This document shows positions 20,430 through 31,555 of a stretch of DNA of 64,000 nucleotides, one piece after another. Both the position numbers and the translations under genes were made by a program. Below the pieces are notes generated by a model that saw nothing but the letters and a program-made list of their open reading frames with translations, did not search any database and had not been told where the DNA came from. The stretch covers positions 129,428,208-129,492,207 of the forward strand of contig OX328132.1 in the NCBI GenBank assembly GCA_946811695.1. The letters run 5' to 3'. The stretch's first letter is position 1. The number at the start of each line of letters is the position of its first letter. The stretch comes from Gonocerus acuteangulatus. Lineage: Eukaryota > Arthropoda > Insecta > Hemiptera > Coreidae.

Positions 20430-22820
20430 ATTTAATTAATCTTATGTCTTTAGATTTTATTTATTAATTCTGTTTTGTCTATGAAGTTTAATACCTTTCT
20501 AACATTATCAGCATCATCTCCTAGTATTTCATCCATAATGTCTGATAACATTAGCTCTTCTCTTATTGACTGATATATTCGGCATTCTGTAAGTAAATGC
20601 TTTACTGTTACTTGAACGTTGCATGATTCACAGATTGGGGGTTGTTCTTTAGAAAAAAGGAATGAATGAGTTAATCTTGTATGCCCAATCCGCAATCGAC
20701 TTAAGGCAACTTCATGTTTTCTATTGATGCTGGGTGGGGTCTTCCATGCTTTAACTGTCGATTTTATTTCTCTTAATTTGTTGTTTTCTATTATATGCCA
20801 AGTAGATTGCCAGTTTTGCCAGACTATTTCCTTCAGGTAATTAATGATATCGTTCTTTGGAACCCTATGATAGGGAATGCCTTCGTTTACAGCTCTTTTC
20901 GCTAAGGCATCGGCCACCTCATTCTCTTTTATTCCGCAGTGACCGGGTACCCATACGAAAAGAACTGTTTCACTATTTCTTTGAAGATCTGCTATGGTTT
21001 CATGAGTGAGTGTGATCAGTGGATGGTTTGAGAATGGATTCCTCAGAGCAAGAAGTGCAGACAAAGAATCCGTAAAAATTACTTTATAGTTAGAGTTAGT
21101 TGTTATATTTAAGGCCTTTGTTATGGCCAACAGTTTAGCAGTGAAGATGCTACACATTTTACTGAGGGCGAACATATTGTTCGTGGTGTTGGAGTGTGTT
21201 GCAGCACCAACTCCATCGTTGTCCTTAGAACCGTCAGTGAAAATGTGAATAGCTTGAGGAAATTCGTTTCTTATTTTGAGAAATTCCAGTTGATATATAT
21301 ACGGGCTGGTATCTTTTTTAACGAATTTGGATAATTTGAAGTTGATATTAGGAAAGGGTAGAGACCACGGTTCCCTGGAGGGCACAGCACTATGAAAAAT
21401 ATAAGGTAGGGCGATGTTGAATTTAGATAATAGCTCTGATATCCGGAGAGGGAAAGGCTTTCTTGGAGTTCTTCGTCTAGGGATGTTTACTGGGTCCTGG
21501 ATGTATACGTTAAGAGGGTGATTATTGGAGGATAATATAGTAATGTAGAAGTTAAGCGTTAATAACTCTCTACGGAGTTCTAAAGGCAGTTCTCCTGCAT
21601 CAACGCATAGGCTGTTTGTTGGGCTAGATCGGAATGCTCCGGTTGCTAGTCTGATGCCAGCATGGTGAATACTATCAAGCATTTTGAGAGTTGTGGGTGA
21701 AGCTGAACCATAGGCCATGCAGCCATAATCCATCTTGGCTCTCACCAGGCTGCGATATAACATCAACATGCTGACCTTGTCTCCTCCCCATTTAGTACAA
21801 GACAACATTTTGAGGATATTTAGTGTCTTGAAGCAATTTGCTCGCGTAATTATTAAGTGATTTTTCCAATTAAGGTTTTTATCAAAAGTAAGTCCCAGGA
21901 ATTGAATACTATCTACAAACTTTATGGGAGCTCCACTTACAAACAATGGGGTTAGGTTGTCAACATTCTTTTTAGAGAAAAATATGCATTCAGTTTTAAT
22001 ATTAGATACAGTGAAACCATGATTTTTTAGCCAGTCATTAATTTTGTTTAGAGACAGTTGTATGTTCTCGTGCACATTTTCAATTACTTTTCCGTTACAA
22101 TAAATGACTATATCATCAGCGTACAGCATTGCCTTGACAGGTTCTTCAATGTGATTAAGTAAATCATTTATTGCAATGGAAAACAGAAAGGCACTAATTA
22201 CACTTCCCTGCGGGACCCCATTTTCTTGTACTGATTCTAATGAGAGCTGAGTACCATTTCGAATACAAAATATTCTAGTCGTCAAAAAATTTTGAATAAA
22301 ATTAAATATATGACCATTTACTCCCATTTGTATGAGTTTGTCAAGTATAAGCCTCCTCCAGACACAGTCGAATGCATTTTTTATGTCAATAAATACGGCT
22401 AAAACCTTTTCATTTGAGTTAAAAGCAGAGTTAATATCTGTCTCTAACCTTACTAGATTATCTCTAGTACTGCGTCCTGGCCTAAATCCACTCTGCCAAT
22501 TAGTGTAAAGATTATTTTTCTCCATGTACCAATGTAACCTTTTCATTATCATCCTTTCCATTAATTTACAGAGTGAACAGGTTAGGGAGATGATTCGATA
22601 ACTTGCAGTTTCATCTTGTGGTTTGCCAGTTTTAAGTATAGGTATGCACACCGATTTTCTCCAAATGTTAGGGAAACGAGAAGAGATAAAAATATTGTTG
22701 AATATCTTTAAGAGGATTTGATTATTATCAGTTGAAAGATTCTTTATCATTGAGATAGTAATGTTGTCTGGACCAGGAGAGGTGTCCTTGCGAGATTCCA
22801 GGATCTGTTGTTGTATTTAT
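20430..22820 (-). mobile_element. 5'-truncated LINE (I-like superfamily)
   Basis: A minus-strand LINE remnant carrying the reverse transcriptase and RNase H portion of ORF2. The frame is open up to a stop at 22817-22819, and the N-terminal endonuclease is absent, as expected for 5' truncation during target-primed integration. The 3' end is short and runs into the (GT)n tract. Presence of RNase H and a C-terminal CCHC motif suggests the I/R1/LOA group rather than RTE or CR1. Confidence 0.85.
20450..22750 (-). CDS. LINE ORF2 fragment: reverse transcriptase plus RNase H
   Basis: An uninterrupted 766-codon frame from the first ATG; the same frame continues upstream to 22816 and encodes the conserved SPGPDNI segment, so the ATG is internal, not a true start. 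Reverse transcriptase motifs in order: SGFRPGRST (about 87), FIDIKNAFD (about 120), NGVPQGS (about 177) and the catalytic YADD (about 210). The RNase H region has FTDGSK (about 503), FTDSLSAL and VADALAK, but the position expected to be catalytic glutamate (AELLAI in relatives) reads AKLLAI near residue 538. A C-terminal C-x2-C-x7-H-x4-C motif lies near 705-722. It would copy LINE RNA into DNA at the target site; truncation makes this copy immobile on its own. Confidence 0.88.
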   Translation of the reverse strand: MIKNLSTDNNQILLKIFNNIFISSRFPNIWRKSVCIPILKTGKPQDETASYRIISLTCSLCKLMERMIMKRLHWYMEKNNLYTNWQSGFRPGRSTRDNLVRLETDINSAFNSNEKVLAVFIDIKNAFDCVWRRLILDKLIQMGVNGHIFNFIQNFLTTRIFCIRNGTQLSLESVQENGVPQGSVISAFLFSIAINDLLNHIEEPVKAMLYADDIVIYCNGKVIENVHENIQLSLNKINDWLKNHGFTVSNIKTECIFFSKKNVDNLTPLFVSGAPIKFVDSIQFLGLTFDKNLNWKNHLIITRANCFKTLNILKMLSCTKWGGDKVSMLMLYRSLVRAKMDYGCMAYGSASPTTLKMLDSIHHAGIRLATGAFRSSPTNSLCVDAGELPLELRRELLTLNFYITILSSNNHPLNVYIQDPVNIPRRRTPRKPFPLRISELLSKFNIALPYIFHSAVPSREPWSLPFPNINFKLSKFVKKDTSPYIYQLEFLKIRNEFPQAIHIFTDGSKDNDGVGAATHSNTTNNMFALSKMCSIFTAKLLAITKALNITTNSNYKVIFTDSLSALLALRNPFSNHPLITLTHETIADLQRNSETVLFVWVPGHCGIKENEVADALAKRAVNEGIPYHRVPKNDIINYLKEIVWQNWQSTWHIIENNKLREIKSTVKAWKTPPSINRKHEVALSRLRIGHTRLTHSFLFSKEQPPICESCNVQVTVKHLLTECRIYQSIREELMLSDIMDEILGDDADNVRKVLNFIDKTELINKI

Positions 22821-23198
22821 TCTAGTTGCTACCTGTTGACGTGAGATGACCACGTGGTATACATGCCGAGCTCAATACATACCAACCTGAACAAATCTCA
22901 CGTCAAAGGAAGTGAACAAATAGAAAAACTGTCAAACTTTAGCACATGCCAATTACCAAATAGCACAAATCAGCTGTTTAATATATGCCTGGAAATCGAA
23001 AAAGTAATATATCAAACGGGTGACAGAACAAGACACCATATATTGTTTGGCATATGTTGGTACCTTATTATCGGAACTTCATTACAAGGGAGATAAGCGA
23101 GAATCGGGAATTTCGACTTCGATTGAAGCTACAATATAGAAACGGAATTCCTCTTCATAATGAGGTGTAGATTGTCACGTTGAGGCGATAACCAGTCG
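22821..23198. other. Unassigned spacer
   Basis: No gene recognised. A degenerate segment at about 23050-23165 (TTATTATCGGAACTTCATT, GGGAGATAAGCGAGAATCGG) is repeated imperfectly at about 23600-23730, on the far side of the PLE pair. Confidence 0.4.
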
Positions 23199-23556
23199 GC
23201 GAATAGTTGGGATTCCACTAGGAAACATCAATAAGATTTTTGTATAAATCTATATTTAGGGCGTTTCGGCTACTCTTTGGTAGCCTTTGTCAGCTAAAAA
23301 CAAACACAAATGCAGAATAATAAAACAGAATAATTAAACCAATAAAACAATATGACATATCGACAAATAAAAATCGCTTATAAGAAAATTGTTATTTGTC
23401 GGTCTATCATATTGTTTTATTTGAGAAATTAATCTGTTTCGTTATTCTGTTTGTTTTTAGCTGACAAAACCTACCAAAGAGCAGCCAAGACGCCCTGAAT
23501 ATAGATTTTTTCAAAAATCTTATCGATGTTTCCAAGCCTAATCCCAACTATTCCCC
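23199..23556. mobile_element. Second inverted pair of PLE terminal repeats
   Basis: Arms at about 23199-23370 and 23385-23556 are inverted copies. Both include TTAGCTGACAAA, GAGTAGCC or GAGCAGCC, ATATAGATTT and the outer CCCAACTATTC edge seen at the PLE 3' terminus. The hammerhead cores are damaged in both arms (CTGACAA; GAAACGCC at 23258-23293, minus; AAGACGCC at 23461-23495, plus). Confidence 0.62.
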
Positions 23557-24144
23557 AGATTGGTAATTCCTCTTCGGATGACCGAATAGCACACAGCAGT
23601 TACCTTGGTGCATTATTATCGCGACGACATTCCAAAGGAGATAGGCCAGCATCGGAAACTTTCACTTAGAATGATGCTCGAAAATGGAAGCTAGAATTTC
23701 GAAACTTAATTCCTCATTGGATGACCAAATACATCTGTTATCTTGGTAGCTTCTTATCCCCAAGAATGGCGAGGAATTAAGCTGGAACCTGAGACCTGGG
23801 AGAAACTAGAACATGAAAAGCCAGTAGGTTTTGTTTTTACTTCAGCATAGTGAATGAATTCCTGATCGAAATCAATATCTTGGCTCCTTTAGAACAAGCT
23901 AAAACCCAACAATAGGTTCCTCCTTTTATTCCATTCTTTAGACAAACTTAATGATATGTTAATTATAGCTGGAGATTTATATGCCGTAGATTAGGCCATC
24001 CCATGAATATTCATCCTATATGCATATCGTATTTCACCATGGTTAGTTAATTCCAACAAGTAACTTTCTAGTTGTATGATTTATAAGGAGTCCGGGACTC
24101 TCTCGGTAACTCCTTAGATACGACGCAGAGTGGTCCAGGAATTC
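23557..24144. other. Unassigned spacer
   Basis: Contains the second copy of the degenerate repeat described at 23.05 kb (about 23600-23730). Otherwise unassigned. Confidence 0.4.
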
Positions 24145-25060
24145 CATATCGACACAACGGATACTAGTATCCATCTCCCAGTTCTCATTCAATTCAGAAT
24201 AATGACTATTCAAAGAATGGATGAGAGAACGGATGCTAGTATCCATCTCCCAGTTCTCATTCAATTCAGAATAATGACTACTCAAAGTATGGATGAGAGA
24301 ACGTATACTAGTATCCATCTCCCAGTTCTCATTCAATTCAGAATAATGACTATTCAAAGAATGGATGAGAGAACGGATGCTAGTATCCATCTCCCAGTTC
24401 TCATTCAATTCAGAATAATGACTACTCAAAGTATGGATGAGAGAACGTATACTAGTATCCATCTCCCAGTTCTCATTCAATTCAGAATAATGACTACTCA
24501 AAGAATGGATGAGAGAACGGATGCTAGTATCCATCTCCCAGTTCTCATTCAATTCAGAATAATAACGACTCACAAGAATGGATGAGAGAACGTATACTAG
24601 TATCCATCTCCCAGTTCTCATTCAATTCAGAATAATGACTACTCAAAGAATGGATGAGAGAACGGATACTAGTATCCATCTCCCAGTTCTCATTCAATTC
24701 AGAATAATAACGACTCACAAGAATGGATGAGAGAACGTATACTTGTATCCATCTCCCAGTTCTCATTCAATTCAGAATAATAGCTACACAAAGAATGGAT
24801 GAGAGAACGGATGCTAGTATCCATCTCCCAGTTCTCATTCAATTCAGAATAATAGCTACACAAAGAATGGATGAGAGAACGGATGCTAGTATCCATCTCC
24901 CAGTTCTCATTCAATTCAGAATAATAACGACTCACAAGAATGGATGAGAGAACGTATACTAGTATCCATCTCCCAGTTCTCATTCAATTCAGAATAATAG
25001 CTACACAAAGAATGGATGAGAGAACGGATGCTAGTATCCATCTCCCAGTTCTCATATCTT
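24145..25060. repeat. Minisatellite, 72-bp unit
   Basis: About 12 units of 72 bp (AGTATCCATCTCCCAGTTC, TCATTCAATTCAGAATAA, GAATGGATGAGAGAACG). Subtypes ending GGATGCT and GTATACT alternate in places, giving 144-bp dimers. The multiple-of-three period keeps frames open on both strands (24-residue repeats). Confidence 0.95.
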
Positions 25061-25529
25061 CTAAAGCATTCAGTGTGCCGATGTAGTTATACCTTGCTAA
25101 TCTACGAGTATTATCAACCCGGAATGAATGGAGACTGGACTTGAAGTCATTGAGGACACTTAGCCGAGGATGGTAAGACTAATTTCAAAGAGTCGGGTAT
25201 AGGGGATCGGAGTAGAGCTACCTATTTATTTATTTTATTTTGTAACGTAAAAATAGTTAATCTTATGTTTATTTTTGACAAATAAAACCTGAATTCTTTC
25301 AATCTAAGTTTCATTGCAGAGGGTTTGTTGATATTCCTACATAACCTACAAATACCTATTTGAATTTGAGTGTGTTTCGCAGGTCCACAAATGGTCCTTA
25401 CACCCTAAATACATGAACGCAGCTGGTCTAGGTCCGCTTGGACGAAAGTATATTATTGACGGATGTCAACAATGTGTTGAAAAAAAATCAATTATTTCCG
25501 CTATGCCATTTGGAACACTGTGCTTAGAA
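25061..25529. other. Unassigned spacer
   Basis: AT-rich sequence with no recognised feature. Confidence 0.4.
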
Positions 25530-26473
25530 CAGTGGTGCCGAACGTCCGATTTTGGGGAAAGAACTGTAGGTACACGAATCATTCTGATTTTGGTACTATT
25601 TCTGAAGTATTTTTCTCCGCAAAGTCGAATGAGATCACTAAAAATTCGATAGAAACATTATTTTGGAAGATAAACTGGCTTTATACTAAGAAAACCCTGA
25701 AACAGTACGTATTCAATTTAAAAAAAGACATATTTTACTCAATGGGTGAGGAGATGCATAATTTCAAATGTAGTTTTGAATGCTAAGTCGACTGTTCTCG
25801 ACGTATACTTCTTTATTAAAATATCCGCATATAACGAATAAATTTATCACTTTCAATCAAGATAGTTTGTGGAGCTGATTGTTGAAATACAGTTACTTGC
25901 TAGCAGAAAATGTTCAACAACTCACTGTAGAAATAGAATAATAGTAAAGTAGTCTTTAGTGAAATAATCGGATCCATAATTTACACATTCATTATATTAG
26001 GCTATCAACGGCGATCAAATGACAGCAACTTGAAAAACATGCACTCTTAGGTAAAACTATGCGGAGAGGATAGCTAAGTATGGAGTTTTTTTTCTACACT
26101 AAATAAACTAAGGATAATTGAGTTTCATTTTAGATATCTTTACAACCTAAATGCACCAAGTTCATGGTACATTTTGGCAAATAAGGACTTTTTTTTCAAG
26201 CTACGTCTATACATGAGATTTACTGGGTAATACCTATTTTTCAGGAATAAAATAAGTGGTATAAAAGATTGTTTTACTTTTCACTAAAAAGTATTAGATT
26301 TTTACTCGGTAAAAAAACGGTCAACAAAAAGGTGTTCTATGATCAGAGCTATTAATAATATGGAAAAGCAATATTAGAGCAGTATTCTACGACTAATTAG
26401 ATATAAAAAATGTTAGTTCAAAGGGGAATGAACAGCTTCGGGTTTGAGGGTTTTTTCCTTCTCGGCACCACTG
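25530..26473. mobile_element. Candidate hAT-like element (12-bp inverted ends)
   Basis: CAGTGGTGCCGA at 25530-25541 is matched by its inverse at 26462-26473. CAGTGG(T/C)GCC-type ends are common in hAT transposons. No matching 8-bp flanks were found (gcttagaa versus tgcagcgc). Length 944 bp, no recognisable transposase. Confidence 0.38.
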
Positions 26474-27349
26474 TGCAGCGCAGCGCGGCGATGCGAAACT
26501 CACCCTAAAAAGCTAGGAATCATTGATACACGATCAACTATCAACTAATTTAAATTGTTTTTGGACCCAATATCGCAAAGAATCTCTTGTACTTTACACC
26601 ACAAATACATATATCACAAGCTTTGCTCCAACAAGCATTCTTTAATTGGTAATTCATCTTTAGTCATTACATTTACTAGAAATGAATTGAAACCTTCCCG
26701 GGCAAGTAAAAAGCTGGAATATTTCAGCTTTAGAATAAACTTCTAGAAATTTTTACTTTGGAATAATTCGAATTATTTATTTGGCAAATATTTCTTGTTT
26801 TTAAAATAATAATAACTTTATAGATAAGAAGAAAATGGTATATTTGACAATCATTGTGTGTATTGAAGTGTCAATGCCCAAGATATCTAGCTGGATTGAG
26901 GTGAAAGCCAAATCACATTAAGAGAAAACTTGAATTAACGTATGAACAGTATATAAATACCGGGCCTTTGGCCTTTGGCTACCTGCACCTGAGCCTTGGT
27001 TCCTATGTAGCCTTTCTTATTGGAGCTTACGCGTTGGTCAAGAAAGCTGCGCAGGGAAATAGTTACCTATGATTATAATTAATTAATTATTAATAATTGC
27101 TAATTATCTTATGTCTAATCTAATGTCAATACAAATATTAAATCATGAATTCCACAGATGGTGGCATGATAATATCGATATCGGTTACTTTGAAATGGTT
27201 CAGGTATTAGGAAATGTGCAATCTTCACGTGTCTACATTTCCTCTGGCTAGGAATAACCATAGAACCAAATCCATACTTTAAAAAAAAACACTAGAGAAA
27301 CTTCCCTCCGGGATTGTCATCTTACCTTAAACGTGATTCCTGATGAGAA
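26474..27349. other. Unassigned spacer
   Basis: No repeat, RNA or recognisable coding sequence was seen. Confidence 0.4.
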
Positions 27350-28336
27350 ATTTAAACAAATCTAGCAAATATTCTAGGGAGGACCTGGCTGATAATCTAG
27401 CATTTCTTTAAAGACCTTCTCTTCTCCAAAATCTAACACAATCTAGCAAATATTCTAGGCAGGACCTGGCTGGTAATCTAGCATTTCTTTAAAGACCTTC
27501 TCTTCTCCAAACTCTAACACAATCTAGCAAATATTCTAGGCAGGACCTGGCTGGTAATCTAGCATTTCTTTAAAGACCTTCTCTTCTCCAAACTCTAACA
27601 CAATCTAGCAAATATTCTAGGCAGGACCTGGCTGGTAATCTAGCATTTCTTTAAAGACCTTCTCTTCTCCAAACTCTAACACAATCTAGCAAATATTCTA
27701 GGCAGGACCTGGCTGGTAATCTAGCATTTCTTTAAAGACCTTCTCTTCTCCAAACTCTAACACAATCTAGCAAATATTCTAGGCAGGACCTGGCTGGTAA
27801 TCTAGCATTTCTTTAAAGACCTTCTCTTCTCCAAACTCTAACACAATCTAGCAAATATTCTAGGCAGGACCTGACTGGTAATCTAGCATTTCTTTAAAGA
27901 CCTTCTCTTCTCCAAACTCTAACACAATCTAGCAAATATTCTAGGCAGGACCTGGCTGGTAATCTAGCATTTCTTTAAAAACCTTCTCTTCTCCAAACTC
28001 TAACACAATCTAGCAAATATTCTAGGCAGGACCTGGCTGGTAATCTAGCATTTCTTTAAAGACCTTCTCTTCTCCAAACTCTAACACAATCTAGCAAATA
28101 TTCTAGGCAGGACCTGGCTGGTAATCTAGCATTTCTTTAAAAACCTTCTCTTCTCCAAACTCTACCACAATCTAGCAAATATTCTAGGCAGGACCTGGCT
28201 GGTAATCTAGCATTTCTTTAAAGACCTTCTCTTCTCCAAACTCTAACACAATCTAGCAAATATTCTAGGCAGGACCTGGCTGGTAATCTAGCATTTCTTT
28301 AAAAACCTTCTCTTCTCCAAACTCTACCACAATCTA
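27350..28336. repeat. Minisatellite, 81-bp unit
   Basis: About 12 nearly identical 81-bp units (AATCTAGCAAATATTCTAGG, CAGGACCTGGCTGGTAATC, CTTTAAAGACCTTCTCTTC). An AAAAACCTTC variant, twice paired with CTACCACAATC, recurs at intervals of a few units, indicating block duplication. The left-most unit is the most diverged. Confidence 0.95.
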
Positions 28337-28454
28337 GACATCTACGTCCGAATCATCCATTACAACCATACATCTAATGCTTCTCAGTTCTCTCGAAAAC
28401 GGTGGGTATCCGCAAGAAAATTGTTGTTTTTCTTTACCCACGTCAAAATAATTC

Positions 28455-28800
28455 TTACAAATGTATCTTCTAGCTTATAAATGCCAAATGCATAATTACA
28501 AGTATAGCTTCTAGCCAATAAATGCCAAATCATCTTACTAGTTTATCTTCTAGCCTATAAATGCCAAAATCATCTTACAAGAGTATTTTAGAGCCTATAA
28601 ATGCCAAAATAGTCTTACAAGCCTATCTTCTAGCCTATAAATGCCAAAATCATCTTACAAGAGTATTTTAGAGCCTATAAATGCCAAAATCATCTTACAA
28701 GTGTATTTTAGAGCCTATAAATGCCAAAAGCATCTTACAGGTATATCTTCTAGCTTATAAATGCCAAATAAATGATACAAGTATATCTTCCAGCCTTTAA
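28455..28800. repeat. Minisatellite, about 40-bp unit
   Basis: About 8-9 units of GCCTATAAATGCCAAAATC and ATCTTACAAGTGTATCTTC with moderate divergence. Confidence 0.88.
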
Positions 28801-28938
28801 ATGAAAAAAAAAAAAAATCTTGAAGCATGTAATATCAGAAACGGTCTAATTTTGAGGAAACATCATGTTGGGATCGGTTTGAATTCTTCTCGAGGTAGAA
28901 GACATGTGGAGAGTTGTTGTTGCTCCTGAAGGTGCTAA

Positions 28939-30228
28939 ATAAGTTGCTATAACCTAACCATTCCCCACGGCCACATTTTAGTTTCCATTGATGCCACATC
29001 CTTATTCACTAACGTCCCACTAGCCAAAACGCTAGAAATTATCGAAAACCATTGGCCCACCCTCCACCTCCATAGCCCTCTATCCTTTGATCTGTTTATA
29101 GAAAGTCTAAAACTTTGTGTTAACAGCGGTTTTTTTAAATATGATGGGAAATTCTATAAACAAATTGAAGGTCTAGCCATGGGCAACTGTCTTGCACCCG
29201 ATTTATCCTCAATCCTTCTCAACGATCTTCTCAACTCCCTCGTCCCACAGTTTCCCCATGACATCTCATTCATCTGCAAATACGTAGACGATCTTTTGCT
29301 GATGATTAACCCAAACAGACTAACAGACATACTTACCTGTTTCAATTCCTTTCACCCTAGGCTTCAATTTACAGTCGAAATAGAACAGGACAGACAGCTC
29401 CCATACTTGGACATCTTACTAATTAGACAGACTGACGGTACTATTATTACTGACTGGTACACAAAACCCACATACTCGGGACGGTTACTTAATTTTCATT
29501 CATCCCATCCTTACCACCTCAAGATTAATGTAGCCAGAAATCTCCTTCGCCGAGTCCTCTCCCTATCCCATGCTTCCTTCCACAATAAAAATATTAATAT
29601 CGCCTCAGATATATTGGCACGCAACCAATTTCCCCCCAACCTCATAAAATCCCTTGTTAAAAAAGTAAAATCCCAACCTTCCAGCACTATCTCTCCCAAT
29701 TCTTCCCTAACTCCCAGTTTCCAAATGTTCCGATCTCTACCATTTACACCTGGACTGACTGATAAACTTACAAAGACAATTAAAAAATCCTACCCTTCCC
29801 TAAACTTTGGTTTGAAAACTACCAACAAACTCAAAACCCTCTACACCAAACTCAAAGATCCCATCCCTTTTGAACATACAACCCGATGTGTTTACCAAGT
29901 CCCTTGCCAAACCCCTTCCTGTAATGGTGTATACATAGGAGAAACCATAAATGACATTCACTCACGTCTTACACAACATAAACGAACCATCACTAATAAA
30001 GAAATAGATAAATCTGCACTTGCAAAACACGCCATTACACAGAAACACACTTTTAACTTCGACGACACGAAAATTCTTTCTACACAACGTAACAAAAAAA
30101 GACTACAGATCTCGGAATGTGTACACATAAACTTAAACAAAAACAATATAAATTACAAAACTGACCAACAAGGCATTTCTCCTATGTACGCTAATATTTT
30201 CCAAATACTCGCCCGACCACCTACCTAG
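28939..30228 (+). CDS. Penelope-like element ORF, 5'-truncated: RT plus GIY-YIG endonuclease
   Basis: The frame is open from 28939 (after an in-frame stop at 28936) to the stop at 30226-30228; an ATG at 29179 is internal. Encoded in order: a reverse transcriptase segment with VSIDATSLFTNVP (about 28981-29022), GLAMGNCLAPDL, and the catalytic KYVDDLL near 29278-29298; then a C-terminal GIY-YIG nuclease with CVYQVPC, GVYIGET (about 29926-29946), SRLTQHKR and LAKHA. RT followed by GIY-YIG is diagnostic of Penelope-like elements, which nick DNA with the C-terminal nuclease and prime on it. The N-terminal part is missing, so the copy is not autonomous. Confidence 0.87.
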   Translation: MSCYNLTIPHGHILVSIDATSLFTNVPLAKTLEIIENHWPTLHLHSPLSFDLFIESLKLCVNSGFFKYDGKFYKQIEGLAMGNCLAPDLSSILLNDLLNSLVPQFPHDISFICKYVDDLLLMINPNRLTDILTCFNSFHPRLQFTVEIEQDRQLPYLDILLIRQTDGTIITDWYTKPTYSGRLLNFHSSHPYHLKINVARNLLRRVLSLSHASFHNKNINIASDILARNQFPPNLIKSLVKKVKSQPSSTISPNSSLTPSFQMFRSLPFTPGLTDKLTKTIKKSYPSLNFGLKTTNKLKTLYTKLKDPIPFEHTTRCVYQVPCQTPSCNGVYIGETINDIHSRLTQHKRTITNKEIDKSALAKHAITQKHTFNFDDTKILSTQRNKKRLQISECVHINLNKNNINYKTDQQGISPMYANIFQILARPPT

Positions 30229-30737
30229 ATTTTTACCTTGCCCCTTGGGTATCCTTCCATTAACACCTTTTTCTCCTTTCCTGTCATAAAATGTCATAAA
30301 CATCTGTTTGATCCTACCGCCCGTTTTCCCCCACCTCTTGCTGTTTCCAGTTACATATACCCCTTGCAGATTCCTTTTTTCCTTAGACACTTTCACAATG
30401 GTTACTTAATTGCCAACCTTGGTCTTCCTCTGCCGCTCGGCATTTCCATTGGTATGTAGTATCTTATTTCTTTGTAAAATTAATTAATGTTACTATTAGC
30501 TACTATATTTGTCATTGGTATATAGTTCTCTTATTTCTTTGTAAAATCAATTAATGTTACTAATTACTATTAAAATCAATTACTGTACCTATTTTCTTTT
30601 TCATTCTACTCATTCTAAGAATTTTAAGACGATATGTTCTGTTATAAGTTAAACTGTATCTATAGTTCTGTTACCTATCACAATTATAAATTTTTCTTGA
30701 TTGTTTCTGTATTAATTTCTTTTTTTTGTCATTTTAG

Positions 30738-30771
30738 CTGACGAAGGCTACCAATGAGTAGCCGAAACGTC
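30738..30771 (+). ncRNA. Hammerhead-ribozyme-like motif of the PLE
   Basis: CTGACGA (30738-30744), one extra A, stem II GGCTAC/GTAGCC (30746-30751 with 30758-30763) around a 6-nt loop, GAAA (30764-30767), then CGTC with predicted cleavage after 30771. This is the cleanest core in the window and is placed where PLE hammerheads are known to lie. Minimal stem III and the extra A leave catalytic activity open; stem I outside is weak and U/A-rich. Confidence 0.62.
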
Positions 30772-30836
30772 CGAAATATAGATTTTTTTAAAACAAAATC
30801 ATATTGAGGTTTATTTAGCCGAATCCCAACCATTCC

Positions 30837-31470
30837 ATCTGTACTTAAGTTGCTATAGATTTCTTGAGAGAAGTTGTGTTGTTAAGAAGAGTATAGGCAG
30901 CTGTAGGATGAGAAGGAGTGGGGTAGGGAGGGGGGGGGGAGGTGTAGGGTAGGGGGTAGGGTGAGGGAAGGGGGGGGGGGAGGATCCTTTGTAGAGACTC
31001 CATTATCCTAAGGTGGGAGGGGGGGGGGATTCCTACCTTATACCTGCCTCCAGGTTGCTGACCTTTCTCCCACTCCCTCGCCCTCTCCCTCTCCCTCTCC
31101 CTCACCCCTCACCCTCACTCTCTCTCACCCTCCCAAATATCCCTCACTAGGCTATTTTTCATTTTTAGGACATGCATATCTTATTTTACACTACTTTTTT
31201 ATTATCTTTCCACCTGTGGTAAAGTCTTCATTTTGGAATTTTCGGAGTGAAAAAAAACTTCAAATAAACTTTGACAAGGCAAAATGTGAGTTTCCATTTT
31301 CGGAACCAAGAGACTCACTCGGCGTCAACCAACAACATTCACAAATATTACATGACACTAACACACGACTCTGTGTAACACAGGAAATTTATGTATTGTA
31401 AATATACACATATAACACATCATTTATAATTATCAACTGTATTCATTTGATATTATTACTTAGTTATGTA
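30837..31470. other. Low-complexity G/C tracts and spacer
   Basis: GGGAGGGG-type and CTCCCT/CTCTCC-type tracts occupy about 30905-31130; the rest to 31470 is unassigned AT-rich sequence. Confidence 0.6.
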
Positions 31471-31475
31471 TTTAT

Positions 31476-31549
<74 letters not shown>

Positions 31550-31550
31550 A
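31476..31550. repeat. (TA)n microsatellite
   Basis: About 37 TA dinucleotides with a single interruption. Open frames across it are artefacts. Confidence 0.95.
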
Positions 31551-31555
31551 GCGGG

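Larger units (their letters stand above)
28939..30836 (+). mobile_element. Penelope-like element, 5'-truncated, with 3' terminal repeat
   Basis: Coding part to 30228, then about 500 bp of 3' non-coding sequence, a hammerhead-like motif (30738-30771) and the terminus ATAGATTTTTTT ... GCCGAATCCCAACCATTCC (to about 30836). The same terminus occurs at 5.7, 5.85, 23.2 and 23.5 kb, linking those inverted pairs to this family. Confidence 0.8.

Noticed and set aside
20078..20467. His/Thr-rich and Cys/Val-rich frames
   Set aside because: Translation of the CA/GT microsatellite, overlapping the LINE end.
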